A stretch of DNA of 22,220 nucleotides from Peptococcaceae bacterium BRH_c23 (GCA_000961805.1 LADV01000098.1:1-22220), one strand, 5' to 3'; counted from the first letter of the stretch, positions 8,169 through 15,470 are shown. Notes: generated from the letters alone by a model not told the origin. Numbers and translations: made by a program.

Positions 8169-9413
8169 TTACTTAACGTGGCGATGTCGACGGTCAAGAT
8201 TTTCAGGTTCCAGAGAAAGCTTCTGATGACTTAAGAGTTTTAGAACCCCGACCTGAGGATCGTTTTCTCGGCAGTACTCACATTGACACTCTTCTTGCAA
8301 AAGATTAGGCTCATCGTAAACCGTAATCACCCCTTCGTAGTTGCGGAGAACGACTTTATTAGGTCCCATGGAAATCAGATATTGAGGACTGACTGGTATC
8401 TTGCCGCCGCCCCCGGGAGCATCGACGACATAGGTAGGAACAGCATAGCCGCTAGTATGTCCGCGCAGGTTTTCCACGATCTCAATGCCTTTCGATACTG
8501 ACGTCCGGAAATGTTCAATGCCAGTCGAAAGATCGCATTGATAAATATAATAGGGGCGGACCCGGTTCTTGACCAGTAGATGCACCAATTTCTTCATGAT
8601 ATTTGGGCAATCATTGACTCCCCTGAGCAGAACGGATTGATTGCCCAGTGGGATTCCGGCATCTGCCAGACGCGCCAAGGCAGCCTGGGATTCAGGCGTG
8701 ATTTCTTTGGGATGATTAAAATGGGTGTTAACCCAAATGGGATGATACTTACGCAGCATTTGGACGAGACTATCTGTAATGCGCATGGGAAGGACGACTG
8801 GAATACGGCTGCCAATCCGGATGATTTCGACATGAGGAATGGCACGTAAATTAGATAAGATGTAATCTAAACGATCATCCGAGAAGGTGAAGGGATCCCC
8901 ACCCGAGATCAAGACATCACGGACCTGCGGGGTGGCTCGGATGTAATTGAGGGCCTGCTGAAAGTGTTCTAAAGGTAGGGCCTGATCGGTTTGGCCCGCC
9001 ATACGCCGCCTAGTACAATGCCGGCAATACATAGAACATTGATCTGTTACGAGCAACAAAACACGATCCGGGTAGCGATGGGTTAAGCCTGGAACGGGAG
9101 AATCCGTATCTTCGTGAAGGGGGTCAAAGAGGTCATATTCCCCGACATGAAGTTCCAAGGCGGTGGGAATCGCTTGTTTGCGTATTGGACAATGGGGATC
9201 ATCGGGGTTAATGAGCGAGGCGTAATATGGCGTGACAGCCATACGAAGAGTTTCTAGGCATTGGGTAATGCCCGTTTCTTCAGCTTCTGTCAATGGGATA
9301 ACCTCTTTTAGTTCTTCAACGGTCGTAACTTGTTGGGAGATTTGCCAGTGCCAGTCATTCCATTGTTCATCAGGAACCTGAGACCATTTAGAGAGGTCTT
9401 GACGAGTGCGCAT
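8169..9413 (-). CDS. kamA: Lysine 2,3-aminomutase
   Basis: Radical SAM, PLP-dependent enzyme making L-beta-lysine from L-lysine, the entry step of the pathway. The cluster motif CSMYCRHC has C126, C130 and C133. The PLP lysine is K338 in PGGGGKIP, and the carboxylates D294 and D331 are at the positions of the substrate-binding aspartates of the Clostridium subterminale enzyme. The structural zinc cysteines are also present: C269, then C376, C378 and C381 in CQCEYC. That zinc set and the pathway context separate it from EpmB-type homologues and glutamate mutases. The ATG at 9413 follows GGAGG by eight bases; an upstream ATG at 9437 lacks a ribosome site. It is the first gene of the operon, behind a sigma-54 promoter. 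Confidence 0.97.
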   Translation of the reverse strand: MRTRQDLSKWSQVPDEQWNDWHWQISQQVTTVEELKEVIPLTEAEETGITQCLETLRMAVTPYYASLINPDDPHCPIRKQAIPTALELHVGEYDLFDPLHEDTDSPVPGLTHRYPDRVLLLVTDQCSMYCRHCTRRRMAGQTDQALPLEHFQQALNYIRATPQVRDVLISGGDPFTFSDDRLDYILSNLRAIPHVEIIRIGSRIPVVLPMRITDSLVQMLRKYHPIWVNTHFNHPKEITPESQAALARLADAGIPLGNQSVLLRGVNDCPNIMKKLVHLLVKNRVRPYYIYQCDLSTGIEHFRTSVSKGIEIVENLRGHTSGYAVPTYVVDAPGGGGKIPVSPQYLISMGPNKVVLRNYEGVITVYDEPNLLQEECQCEYCRENDPQVGVLKLLSHQKLSLEPENLDRRHRHVK

Positions 9414-9467
9414 AAAGGGAACCTCCTCGGTGTTCATTTAATAGGATGTGCTCTGTGTAATCGTAGT

Positions 9468-9485
9468 GTGCAAACTTCATGCCAA
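9468..9485 (-). promoter_or_regulatory. Sigma-54 (-24/-12) promoter of the kam operon
   Basis: The minus strand reads TTGGCATGAAGTTTGCAC. This is a near-perfect match to the TGGCACG-N4-TTGC consensus, with GG at 9482-9483, GC at 9470-9471 and exactly ten bases between. Transcription should start near 9458, giving a leader of about 45 bases before the kamA ATG. A divergent sigma-54 activator gene is adjacent. The core is almost identical to the element at 11338. Confidence 0.9.
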
Positions 9486-9557
9486 GGGGAAAAACAGTCT
9501 TAAAGACCACGTTTTAGCATGAAGCTGGAATCTAAGCATAGCACAGAGGTCAATATT

Positions 9558-9595
9558 AGCCCAAAAATAGGCGAATAGATGCCAGTTTTTGGGCA
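9558..9595. promoter_or_regulatory. Tandem upstream activator sites for the kam operon
   Basis: TGCCAGTTTTTGGGCA (9580-9595) is a TGCC-N8-GGCA palindrome with an AT-rich centre. A weaker copy, AGCCCAAAAATAGGCG, lies at 9558-9573, with centres 22 bp apart, two helical turns. They lie about 95-115 bp upstream of the -12 element of kamA, the normal distance for enhancer-binding protein sites. The same palindrome recurs at 11223 and 12557. Binding by the adjacent regulator is inferred. Confidence 0.75.
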
Positions 9596-9781
9596 TAAAT
9601 CATTAGGAAATTGATATTGTAAGTATATTCATAAAAGTTAGAATAGATATTAATAATTGAAGGGATTTACAATAATAGCCTAGAATTACTGAAATGAAAG
9701 GCTAAAAAGCTTGCAAATTAATAATTAGATGTGATTTATGCAGGAAAATATTAGGCTAATACTAGCTGAGGGGGATTATGC

Positions 9782-11260
9782 TTGCCTAATCATTCACAGA
9801 CAGAGGTCGATACCTATTTAGAGTTGGTTTTAAACCATATCGCTGAAGCAGTTCAAGTGGTTAATTTTGAGGGAATAACCATCTATTACAATAAGTTGGC
9901 AGCAGAAATGGATGATTTTCAAGTTTCGGATGTCCTAGGTAAACATATTATGCAAGTCTATCCCTCACTAACCTTGGAAACGAGCAGCTTTATGACCGTC
10001 TTAAAAACGGGAAAACCATTACTTGACTTGCAGCAAACCATTGTAACCAGTACAGGCAAGATCGTAAACATTATCTGTTCCACGTTCCCCTTATATCGCA
10101 ACGGAGTTTTAGTTGGAGCCTGCGATATATCTCAAGATATTACCAAAATTAAAGAATTATCCGATCGTGTGATCAATCTCCACTCAGAATTGTTGGATAC
10201 GCGGATTCGAGAACGACAGAAAATAAAACTTGTGGCCCCAGAGGGTCTTGCCCGCTATACGTTTAACGATCTGATTGGTAGTCATGATTCGATGATCAAA
10301 CTTAAGATATTGGGACAACGAATAGCAGTTAATTCGTCGTCAGTTTTAGTGGCCGGAGAAACAGGAACTGGTAAGGAATTGGTAGTTCAGTCAATTCACA
10401 ATGCCTCTGCTCGGAAAAACGAGCCTTTTGTGGCTCAAAATTGCGCCGCCTTTCCGGTTACATTGCTAGAAAGCATCCTGTTCGGAACCGTAAAGGGTAG
10501 CTTTACTGGAGCAGAAGATCGTCCGGGTTTGTTCGAGTTAGCTCATGGTGGCACCTTGTTTTTAGATGAGATTAATTCCATGCCTATGGAACTCCAGAGT
10601 AAATTACTGAGAGTTCTACAAGATGGAACCTTACGGCGCATAGGGGACAACAAGGTCAGGCAAGTTGATACTCGGATTATTACTTGCATGAACATGAACC
10701 CTGAAGATGCCGTGCGGAATAAAGAACTCCGGATTGACCTTTATTATCGTCTAAATGTTGTATCCCTGACTGTTCCCCCGCTTAGGGAACGAAAGAGTGA
10801 TATTCCCGCTTTAGCAAATTACTTTATAAGTATGTATAATCGAAAATTATGTTGCCGAGTAAGCGGAATAAGTGAGGAAGTAAAGCAAACCTTTTATAAG
10901 CATTTATGGCCAGGTAATGTCCGAGAATTACAGCATGCCATTGAACATGCTATGAACATTATTTCGGGTCAGATCATAGAATTAGAGCATCTGCCATCCC
11001 ACTTGCGTCAAAAAAATGACCCTAAAATCAGTGGCGATAACCAAGTCATCCTCGGGGAGCACAGCTTGCCAGAAATATTGAACAATGTTGAAAAACGGTG
11101 TCTAAACCAAGCTATGGAACAATGCAAAAATAATATTTCTAAGACAGCCATACTATTGGGTATCCCTCGCCAAACTCTCCAGTACAAGTTAAAAATGTAT
11201 GATCTGAGCTCTAATTATTCTATGCCCAAAAATCGGCAGGGAATAATGGGAGCGGAATAA
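9782..11260 (+). CDS. PAS-domain sigma-54-dependent activator of the kam operon
   Basis: Enhancer-binding protein that should activate RNA polymerase-sigma-54 at the divergent kam promoter. A PAS-like sensor spans about residues 12-125 and is followed by a coiled linker (about 125-145). The AAA+ core carries Walker A GETGTGKE (192-199), the sigma-54 contact loop GSFTGA (239-244, Ser replacing the usual Ala), Walker B TLFLDEI (258-264), an arginine-finger region LRIDLYYRLN, and the WPGNVREL segment. A Fis-type helix-turn-helix follows (about 439-475, NNISKTAILLGIPRQTLQYKL). The start is a TTG with GAGGGGGA six bases upstream; the ATG at 9776 runs into a stop. There is no receiver domain, so it probably senses a metabolite. 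The last codons contain another activator palindrome. Confidence 0.93.
   Translation: MPNHSQTEVDTYLELVLNHIAEAVQVVNFEGITIYYNKLAAEMDDFQVSDVLGKHIMQVYPSLTLETSSFMTVLKTGKPLLDLQQTIVTSTGKIVNIICSTFPLYRNGVLVGACDISQDITKIKELSDRVINLHSELLDTRIRERQKIKLVAPEGLARYTFNDLIGSHDSMIKLKILGQRIAVNSSSVLVAGETGTGKELVVQSIHNASARKNEPFVAQNCAAFPVTLLESILFGTVKGSFTGAEDRPGLFELAHGGTLFLDEINSMPMELQSKLLRVLQDGTLRRIGDNKVRQVDTRIITCMNMNPEDAVRNKELRIDLYYRLNVVSLTVPPLRERKSDIPALANYFISMYNRKLCCRVSGISEEVKQTFYKHLWPGNVRELQHAIEHAMNIISGQIIELEHLPSHLRQKNDPKISGDNQVILGEHSLPEILNNVEKRCLNQAMEQCKNNISKTAILLGIPRQTLQYKLKMYDLSSNYSMPKNRQGIMGAE
11223..11238. promoter_or_regulatory. Upstream activator palindrome inside the 3' end of the regulator gene
   Basis: TGCCCAAAAATCGGCA is a TGCC-N8-GGCA palindrome like those upstream of kamA, here within codons for SMPKNRQG. 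Its centre lies about 120 bp before the -12 element at 11351, matching the ~116 bp spacing at kamA. Confidence 0.7.
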
Positions 11261-11337
11261 GAGACCATATGATTTTTTAGGAGAAAGTCCTTGAAACTAG
11301 CGACTTTAAGAGCGACTCTCTAAAAAAAATCTCATAA

Positions 11338-11354
11338 TGGCATGACGTTTGCAT
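11338..11354 (+). promoter_or_regulatory. Sigma-54 (-24/-12) promoter ahead of the mttB relic
   Basis: TGGCATGACGTTTGCAT has GG at 11339-11340 and GC at 11351-11352 with ten bases between. It differs from the kamA core by one base (A to C). It lies about 95 bases before the ATG of the broken mttB gene, so the promoter remains intact while the gene does not. Confidence 0.88.
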
Positions 11355-11445
11355 ATAGTCATAATTGATGTTCATTTCTAGAAAGGAGCAACAGGGTAGT
11401 GCACACTGAACCACCTTGACGAACACGAAACGGGAGGCTAAATCA

Positions 11446-12423
11446 ATGAGTAAGTTTTCCTTCGATGGACAACCGAATTTAAGGTTATTGACAAATAAGC
11501 AGATTGAAACAGATGACTTAGACATAGACCCATTACCTCCGCTACTGTTTGTCCACAAAGCCCCTTATCACTGTCCGAAGAAACTTGTGAGGCTATTATT
11601 ACCTATGCCAAACACGGGTTACCGATGAACATTTTATCCATGGCCATGGCCGGTGGTACCGCGCCCGTAACTTTAGCAGGTACCTTGGTGACCCATAACG
11701 CGGAAGTCTTAAGCGGCATAGTGCTATCTCAATTAACCAATAAAGGAACCCCGAACGTGTACGGAAGCTCAACAACCATCATGGATTTGAGATCTGCTTC
11801 CGCGACGATCGGTTGCCCTGAATTAGGGATGCTAAGTGCTGATGTTTGCAAATTGGCTGGCTCAGTATTATAATATACCGAGCTACGTGGCCGGGACGTA
11901 GACAGATAGTAAAATGGGTGATCAACAAGCTGGACATGAGAAAACCCTGACTATGATGCTGCCCGCGTTAGCAGGCGCTAACATGATTTATGGCTTAGGC
12001 ATGATTGAATTAGGAATGACTTTGGATTTTGCCCAGCTAGTTGTTGACAATGAAATCGCCAAAATGGTTAGAAAAGTGGTCGGAGGAATCTGTGTAACGG
12101 ATGAAACCCTCGCAGTGGATGTGATCCGTAAGGTAGGCGCCGGAGGACACTTCCTAATGGAAGAGCATACATTTAAACACATGAAAACCGTCCAATCCCA
12201 AAGTCAACTGTTCGATCGAACCCCCCGTGAAAATTGGTCAGATAATGGCTCTAAAGATATAGTGACGCGGGCCAGAGAACAAGTTCGGTATATTTTAGAA
12301 CATCATAAACCTGAACATCTTCCAGCGCCTGTAGCACAGCAACTTCGTGAAATCATTGAAGCGGCTGAACAAGAGTGGGAAATTCATAAACCGAAAACGC
12401 GCCAAAGAAGGCGTAACCTTTAA
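11446..12423 (+). pseudogene. mttB: Trimethylamine methyltransferase (MttB) pseudogene with amber codon at the pyrrolysine site
   Basis: Remnant of a pyrrolysine-type trimethylamine:corrinoid methyltransferase. It starts after GGGAGG with MSKFSFDGQPNLRLLTNKQIE, the MttB N-terminus. It then jumps, with a change of frame, to [20 protein letters not shown] (from about 11523), so roughly 155-170 codons are missing compared with the usual ~490. That frame holds [25 protein letters not shown]. It is broken at 11855-11862 by a tandem GGCT-GGCT duplication: removing one GGCT restores [18 protein letters not shown] at 11899-11901 follows, then TDSKMGDQQAGHEKTL and an intact C-terminus to the TAA. The amber sits where MttB enzymes carry pyrrolysine. 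Two independent lesions make expression of a working enzyme very unlikely, although the promoter and ribosome site look intact. Confidence 0.88.
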
Positions 12424-12556
12424 AATTTTGTAGAAGGTCTCTATTTAAATGGGGACCTTTAAGCAATTGTAATAATAAAAATTTTCGAATCAAGGCAGGA
12501 TTTGTCTATAATCTCTAGAATGTAGTTTATTTATAAATGGGATGCTTTGGAAGAAG

Positions 12557-12572
12557 TGCCAAATTTTCGGCA
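12557..12572. promoter_or_regulatory. Third activator-type palindrome, upstream of the ABC-ATPase relic
   Basis: TGCCAAATTTTCGGCA is the same TGCC-N8-GGCA palindrome seen at 9580 and 11223. No good -24/-12 element is found at the expected distance. The nearest, TGCCAGTAATAATTGCC at 12645-12661, has CC where the -24 GG should be and may be a decayed promoter. Confidence 0.5.
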
Positions 12573-12692
12573 TCTAATAACTTCTATTGCAACATTAAAA
12601 CGATTGATTGATTGAAGAATAAAAGAAATTGAAACATGTAAAAATGCCAGTAATAATTGCCATCATTATTAATAAGAGAGAGGAGATGAGTT

Positions 12693-12815
12693 ATGGTAAT
12701 TTTTGAAAATGTATCTAAAGAATATGAAGATGGCACAGTTGCAGTAAAGGACTTAAGTTTAACGATTTCACTTAAAAAACCGTGTAGATATCTGTCTATG
12801 CGGTTTTTTCTTTGA
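12693..12815 (+). pseudogene. N-terminal relic of an osmoprotectant (betaine/choline-type) ABC transporter ATPase
   Basis: A 40-codon frame beginning MVIFENVSKEYEDGTVAVKD, with AGGAG shortly before the ATG. The first ~27 residues match the N-terminus of OpuCA/OpuAA/ProV-type quaternary-amine ABC ATPases (FENVSKxYxDGTVAVKDLxL). The match ends abruptly before any Walker A motif, and the rest of the frame is the sequence of a transcription terminator. It is therefore a deletion stub. A link to the adjacent mttB relic is plausible: both would belong to uptake and demethylation of methylated amines. Confidence 0.7.
12774..12809 (+). terminator. Rho-independent terminator inside the ABC-ATPase relic
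   Basis: AAAAAACCG (12774-12782) pairs with CGGTTTTTT (12801-12809), with extra internal pairing TAGA/TCTA, then CTTTG. The symmetric A and T tracts suggest it can work in both directions. It presumably was the terminator at the end of the original operon, brought next to the start of the ABC gene by the deletion. Confidence 0.8.
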
Positions 12816-13007
12816 TAATATGTCTCAAGAGAAACACTTCAATATGCCCGAGAAAAACACTTATAGCGCGAAGATTAAGGAGAAGTTTTCTTCGAGAGAA
12901 AACCGCTACCTCTAAGCCTATAGAATGAAAACCAGTCATTTATGACATTAGTCAAGTATGCTTTGGTGCATAATCAGCAGGAATACATAATACATTCGCT
13001 TGGGGGG
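12816..13007. other. Non-coding stretch between the relics and the Fe-S operon
   Basis: I see no gene here. It holds a small hairpin, GTTTTC/GAAAAC, at 12885-12903. There is also a weak sigma-54-like element with GG at 12965 and GC at 12977 (ten bases apart but a poor -12 box). No convincing coding frame or RNA gene was recognised. Confidence 0.5.
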
Positions 13008-13036
13008 TTACATTAAGATTGATTTTTCTTTATAAT
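13008..13036 (+). promoter_or_regulatory. Sigma-A promoter of the Fe-S operon
   Basis: TTACAT (13008-13013) and a perfect TATAAT (13031-13036) are separated by 17 bp. Transcription should start near 13043, leaving a leader of about 120 bases that contains the GC-rich hairpin at 13059-13091. Confidence 0.65.
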
Positions 13037-13058
13037 ATAATAAAACAACTACGCAATA

Positions 13059-13091
13059 AAGGCGCGCTAAGAGAGAATCGATGCGCGCCTT
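13059..13091 (+). promoter_or_regulatory. GC-rich leader hairpin
   Basis: AAGGCGCGC (13059-13067) and GCGCGCCTT (13083-13091) form a perfect 9-bp stem with a 15-base loop, in an otherwise AT-rich leader. No T-run follows, so it is not a standard terminator. A mRNA-stabilising or protein-binding hairpin is possible. Confidence 0.6.
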
Positions 13092-13165
13092 CTGAATGAA
13101 GAAAAATGTCCATCATCAAGAGCATGGGCGTTTTGAAAACGAAAAATATAGTTTGGAGGTCGTGT

Positions 13166-14152
13166 TTGACTATGGAGACAAAGATGCCGATGGTACTTGA
13201 TATCATTAGTGAAAATATTATTAAGCATGGCAATCCGCTGGCCTTAAAGGGTTCAGAGGTCGCGTCTTGGGCTAAAGAACTTGATTTGCCAGTTAAAGGG
13301 GAATTGCTATTCTATACCGGTGGGGAATATCAGTTGTTGCCCTTTATTGACTCTCTGGTTAAAACGATAACCCATCTTGATCAGGGCAGCAAGATGTTTT
13401 CCATGATGATGGGCGCCCGAAATATCCTCAATAAGACTGGGATTAACGCGGAGAAAATGTACGCATCGGTCCTTGCCAAGGACAAGGTGAGGTATAATTC
13501 CGTATGTTTGAAAGCTGCCAAGGTGCTCCAAGGACTGGGTTATGAGTTCTGTTACGCGGGAAATGAAGAACTGTATAGTGGTGCTTTACTCTATGAACTG
13601 GGTTATTTAGAGGATATGAAGACCTATGTCCAAAAAGTGGTTGAGGTCATTAGAAAGAGTGGTGCCAAAACCATTGTCTGCCTCTCTCCCCATGCGGCAG
13701 AAGTCTTTAAATTTGTTTATCCAAAAATGGTGGAAGGGTTTGACTTTGAAATCGTCACCTATGTGGATCTGATCTGGCAACGAAGAGATAAGCTTGCTAA
13801 GATCCAATCCACAGGGCCGGTCGTTATTCATGATTCCTGTCGTTTGGCTCGTGAGTTAGGAATTCATCAGGAATTACGAGATATTCTTGAAAGTGTTGGA
13901 GCAGACGTAAAAGAGGCGCCTCGCAATCGAGAATGGACCTCATGTTGTGGCGGACCCATAAAAATCCTCTTTCCAGAGTTATCCCATGTCATTGGAGCCC
14001 GCCGTGTAAATGAATTGAAAGAAAGCGGCGCTGAGCATATTTTGACATCGTGTCCCTATTGTTTATCAGCCTTAGAGGGCGGTAGAGCCAAGGGAGATTC
14101 GGCCATTATAGAAGATTTAATCGAATTCCTATATAGGGGGGTTAAAGCATGA
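13166..14152 (+). CDS. LutA/GlpC-type CCG-domain Fe-S protein
   Basis: Cysteine-rich (CCG) domain protein, related to LutA/LldE, GlpC and HdrB, that probably passes electrons to or from the partner encoded next. The C-terminal half has the cluster ligands DSCRLARELG (C225), TSCCGGP (C260, C261) and SCPYC (C296, C299). The N-terminal half keeps the shape of the first CCG repeat but has YAGNEELYSG where CCGxP would be, and no cysteine near FYTGGEYQLLP, so only one cluster site is likely. The start is uncertain: TTG at 13166 is six bases after GGAGG, while ATG at 13172 is 12 bases after it. The stop overlaps the next start by four bases (ATGA), so the two genes are translationally coupled. The substrate is unknown. 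Confidence 0.82.
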   Translation: MTMETKMPMVLDIISENIIKHGNPLALKGSEVASWAKELDLPVKGELLFYTGGEYQLLPFIDSLVKTITHLDQGSKMFSMMMGARNILNKTGINAEKMYASVLAKDKVRYNSVCLKAAKVLQGLGYEFCYAGNEELYSGALLYELGYLEDMKTYVQKVVEVIRKSGAKTIVCLSPHAAEVFKFVYPKMVEGFDFEIVTYVDLIWQRRDKLAKIQSTGPVVIHDSCRLARELGIHQELRDILESVGADVKEAPRNREWTSCCGGPIKILFPELSHVIGARRVNELKESGAEHILTSCPYCLSALEGGRAKGDSAIIEDLIEFLYRGVKA

Positions 14153-15357
14153 CCGTCGATTTAAGAAAGGACTTTGTCGCTTATGCCAAGGACCTAAATA
14201 AAGCGAGCGAAGATACCAATATTCGAACAGCAATCACTAGAGCGGTCAGTTCTTACCGCAGCACAGTTGCCGAAACCTTAGAGCGTTATCCTCACACTCC
14301 AGAATTGGCAGAGGAAGTGAAGGAGATTAAACGCAACGCAATTGCTAATAATGATGAATTAGTAAAACAGGCAATGGCTTCTGTTGAGCGCAATAAAGGA
14401 AAAGCATTCTTCGCCAAAGATCATCATGCTGCTCTAGAAATTGCCCTCGGCATCATCGGTCGGGGTAAAACCGTGGTCAAAGGGAAAAGCATGTTGGGTG
14501 AAGAACTTCATCTGCGTGAGTATCTGGAGGAAAATGGCAACGAAGTTTGGGAGACCGACTTGGGCGAGTTCATCCTCCAACTGCGCAAGGACCGCCCCAT
14601 GCACATAGTCTCTCCATCCATTCACGTGCCTCGTGAACAGGTAGCGGAAGTTTTTAGCAAGTTTTTTGGTAAAGAAGTACCCCCTGATATTGCCGAAGAA
14701 GTTAAGGTCGTACGGGAGTTCATGAGGGAGAAGTATTTTACAGCTGATGTGGGAATGAGTGGAGCCAATGTCGTGGCGGCAGACACCGGTGCGATGGTGA
14801 TTATTGAAAATGAGGGGAATGTACGGCTTTCTACTGGTGCTCCCCCGGTTCATATCGTAATGGTAGGAACCGAGAAAATAGTTCCTGCGTTCCAGGATGC
14901 TATGAAAGTTGCTGAGGTTACTTGGCGCTACGCACAATATGGCGTACCAGGGTATGTTAATATTATCAGTGGTCCAAGCAAAACCGGGGATATAGAGAAA
15001 GTAACTACCTACGGGGCGCACGGCCCTAAAGAATTTTATGTGATCTTCGTGGACAATGGTCGCAGCGATATGGCTAAGGAGGAAAAGTTTAGTCAGGCTT
15101 TGCATTGTTTACGTTGTGGTGGATGTATGTATGAGTGTCCGATCTTCCAAGTGACAGCAGGTCACTTCGGGCATGTTTATATGGGTGGTATCGGTGCGAT
15201 TTGGACGGCATTCGCGTCTGGTGGCATGGAGAAAGCGGCTCCCCTCGTTTATTCCTGTCTGCGTTGTGGCAGATGCGTAGAACGTTGCCCGATGAGCATC
15301 GAGGTACCAGCCATGGTGGGAGAGCTGCGCGAACGCATCGTCTATGGTAAATACTAA
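14149..15357 (+). CDS. LutB/LldF-type LUD-domain ferredoxin-like protein
   Basis: Iron-sulfur protein with an N-terminal LUD domain (about residues 60-305) and a C-terminal pair of [4Fe-4S] motifs, CLRCGGCMYEC (C320, C323, C326, C330) and CLRCGRCVERC (C370, C373, C376, C380). In lactate-utilisation complexes such proteins relay electrons between the oxidising subunit and an acceptor. It is 402 residues, shorter than typical LutB (~470), as the C-terminal extension after the second motif is lacking. It overlaps the CCG-protein gene by four bases, and the pair forms its own operon between a sigma-A promoter and strong terminators. No LutC or flavin-containing lactate dehydrogenase is in the window, so a role in lactate oxidation is only possible. 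Confidence 0.85.
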   Translation: MTVDLRKDFVAYAKDLNKASEDTNIRTAITRAVSSYRSTVAETLERYPHTPELAEEVKEIKRNAIANNDELVKQAMASVERNKGKAFFAKDHHAALEIALGIIGRGKTVVKGKSMLGEELHLREYLEENGNEVWETDLGEFILQLRKDRPMHIVSPSIHVPREQVAEVFSKFFGKEVPPDIAEEVKVVREFMREKYFTADVGMSGANVVAADTGAMVIIENEGNVRLSTGAPPVHIVMVGTEKIVPAFQDAMKVAEVTWRYAQYGVPGYVNIISGPSKTGDIEKVTTYGAHGPKEFYVIFVDNGRSDMAKEEKFSQALHCLRCGGCMYECPIFQVTAGHFGHVYMGGIGAIWTAFASGGMEKAAPLVYSCLRCGRCVERCPMSIEVPAMVGELRERIVYGKY

Positions 15358-15394
15358 AATTCAATAGAATGACTGCTACAGAATCTTGAATTAG

Positions 15395-15423
15395 GGGGAT
15401 AGTTTGAACTACAGACTATCCCC
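15395..15423 (+). terminator. Terminator-like hairpin after the Fe-S operon
   Basis: GGGGATAGT (15395-15403) pairs perfectly with ACTATCCCC (15415-15423) around an 11-base loop, 38 bases after the stop codon. The following TGTGTTTAA is only weakly T-rich. Confidence 0.6.
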
Positions 15424-15470
15424 TGTGTTTAATAGCGCACAGTGCTGTAGTCATAGTCATTGCGTCAATA

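Noticed and set aside
9700..9714. GGCTAAAAAGCTTGC as a sigma-54 promoter for the activator gene
   Set aside because: There are 11 rather than 10 bases between GG and GC, a change normally not tolerated, and the -24 box is otherwise poor.
9414..9781. Cobalamin or lysine riboswitch ahead of kamA
   Set aside because: The predicted leader after the sigma-54 start is only about 45 bases, too short for either riboswitch, and I saw none of their conserved boxes.
11277..11558. 93-codon open frame on the minus strand
   Set aside because: It overlaps the sigma-54 promoter and the start of the mttB relic, has no ribosome site and shows no recognisable protein features.
12964..12979. TGGTGCATAATCAGCA as a sigma-54 promoter for the Fe-S operon
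   Set aside because: Spacing is right but the -12 box is CAGCA, there is no activator palindrome upstream, and a good sigma-A promoter is present at 13008-13036.
14434..15105. 223-codon open frame on the minus strand
   Set aside because: It lies wholly inside the LutB-like gene, whose motifs and coupled start are convincing. The antisense frame shows no recognisable domain or ribosome site.
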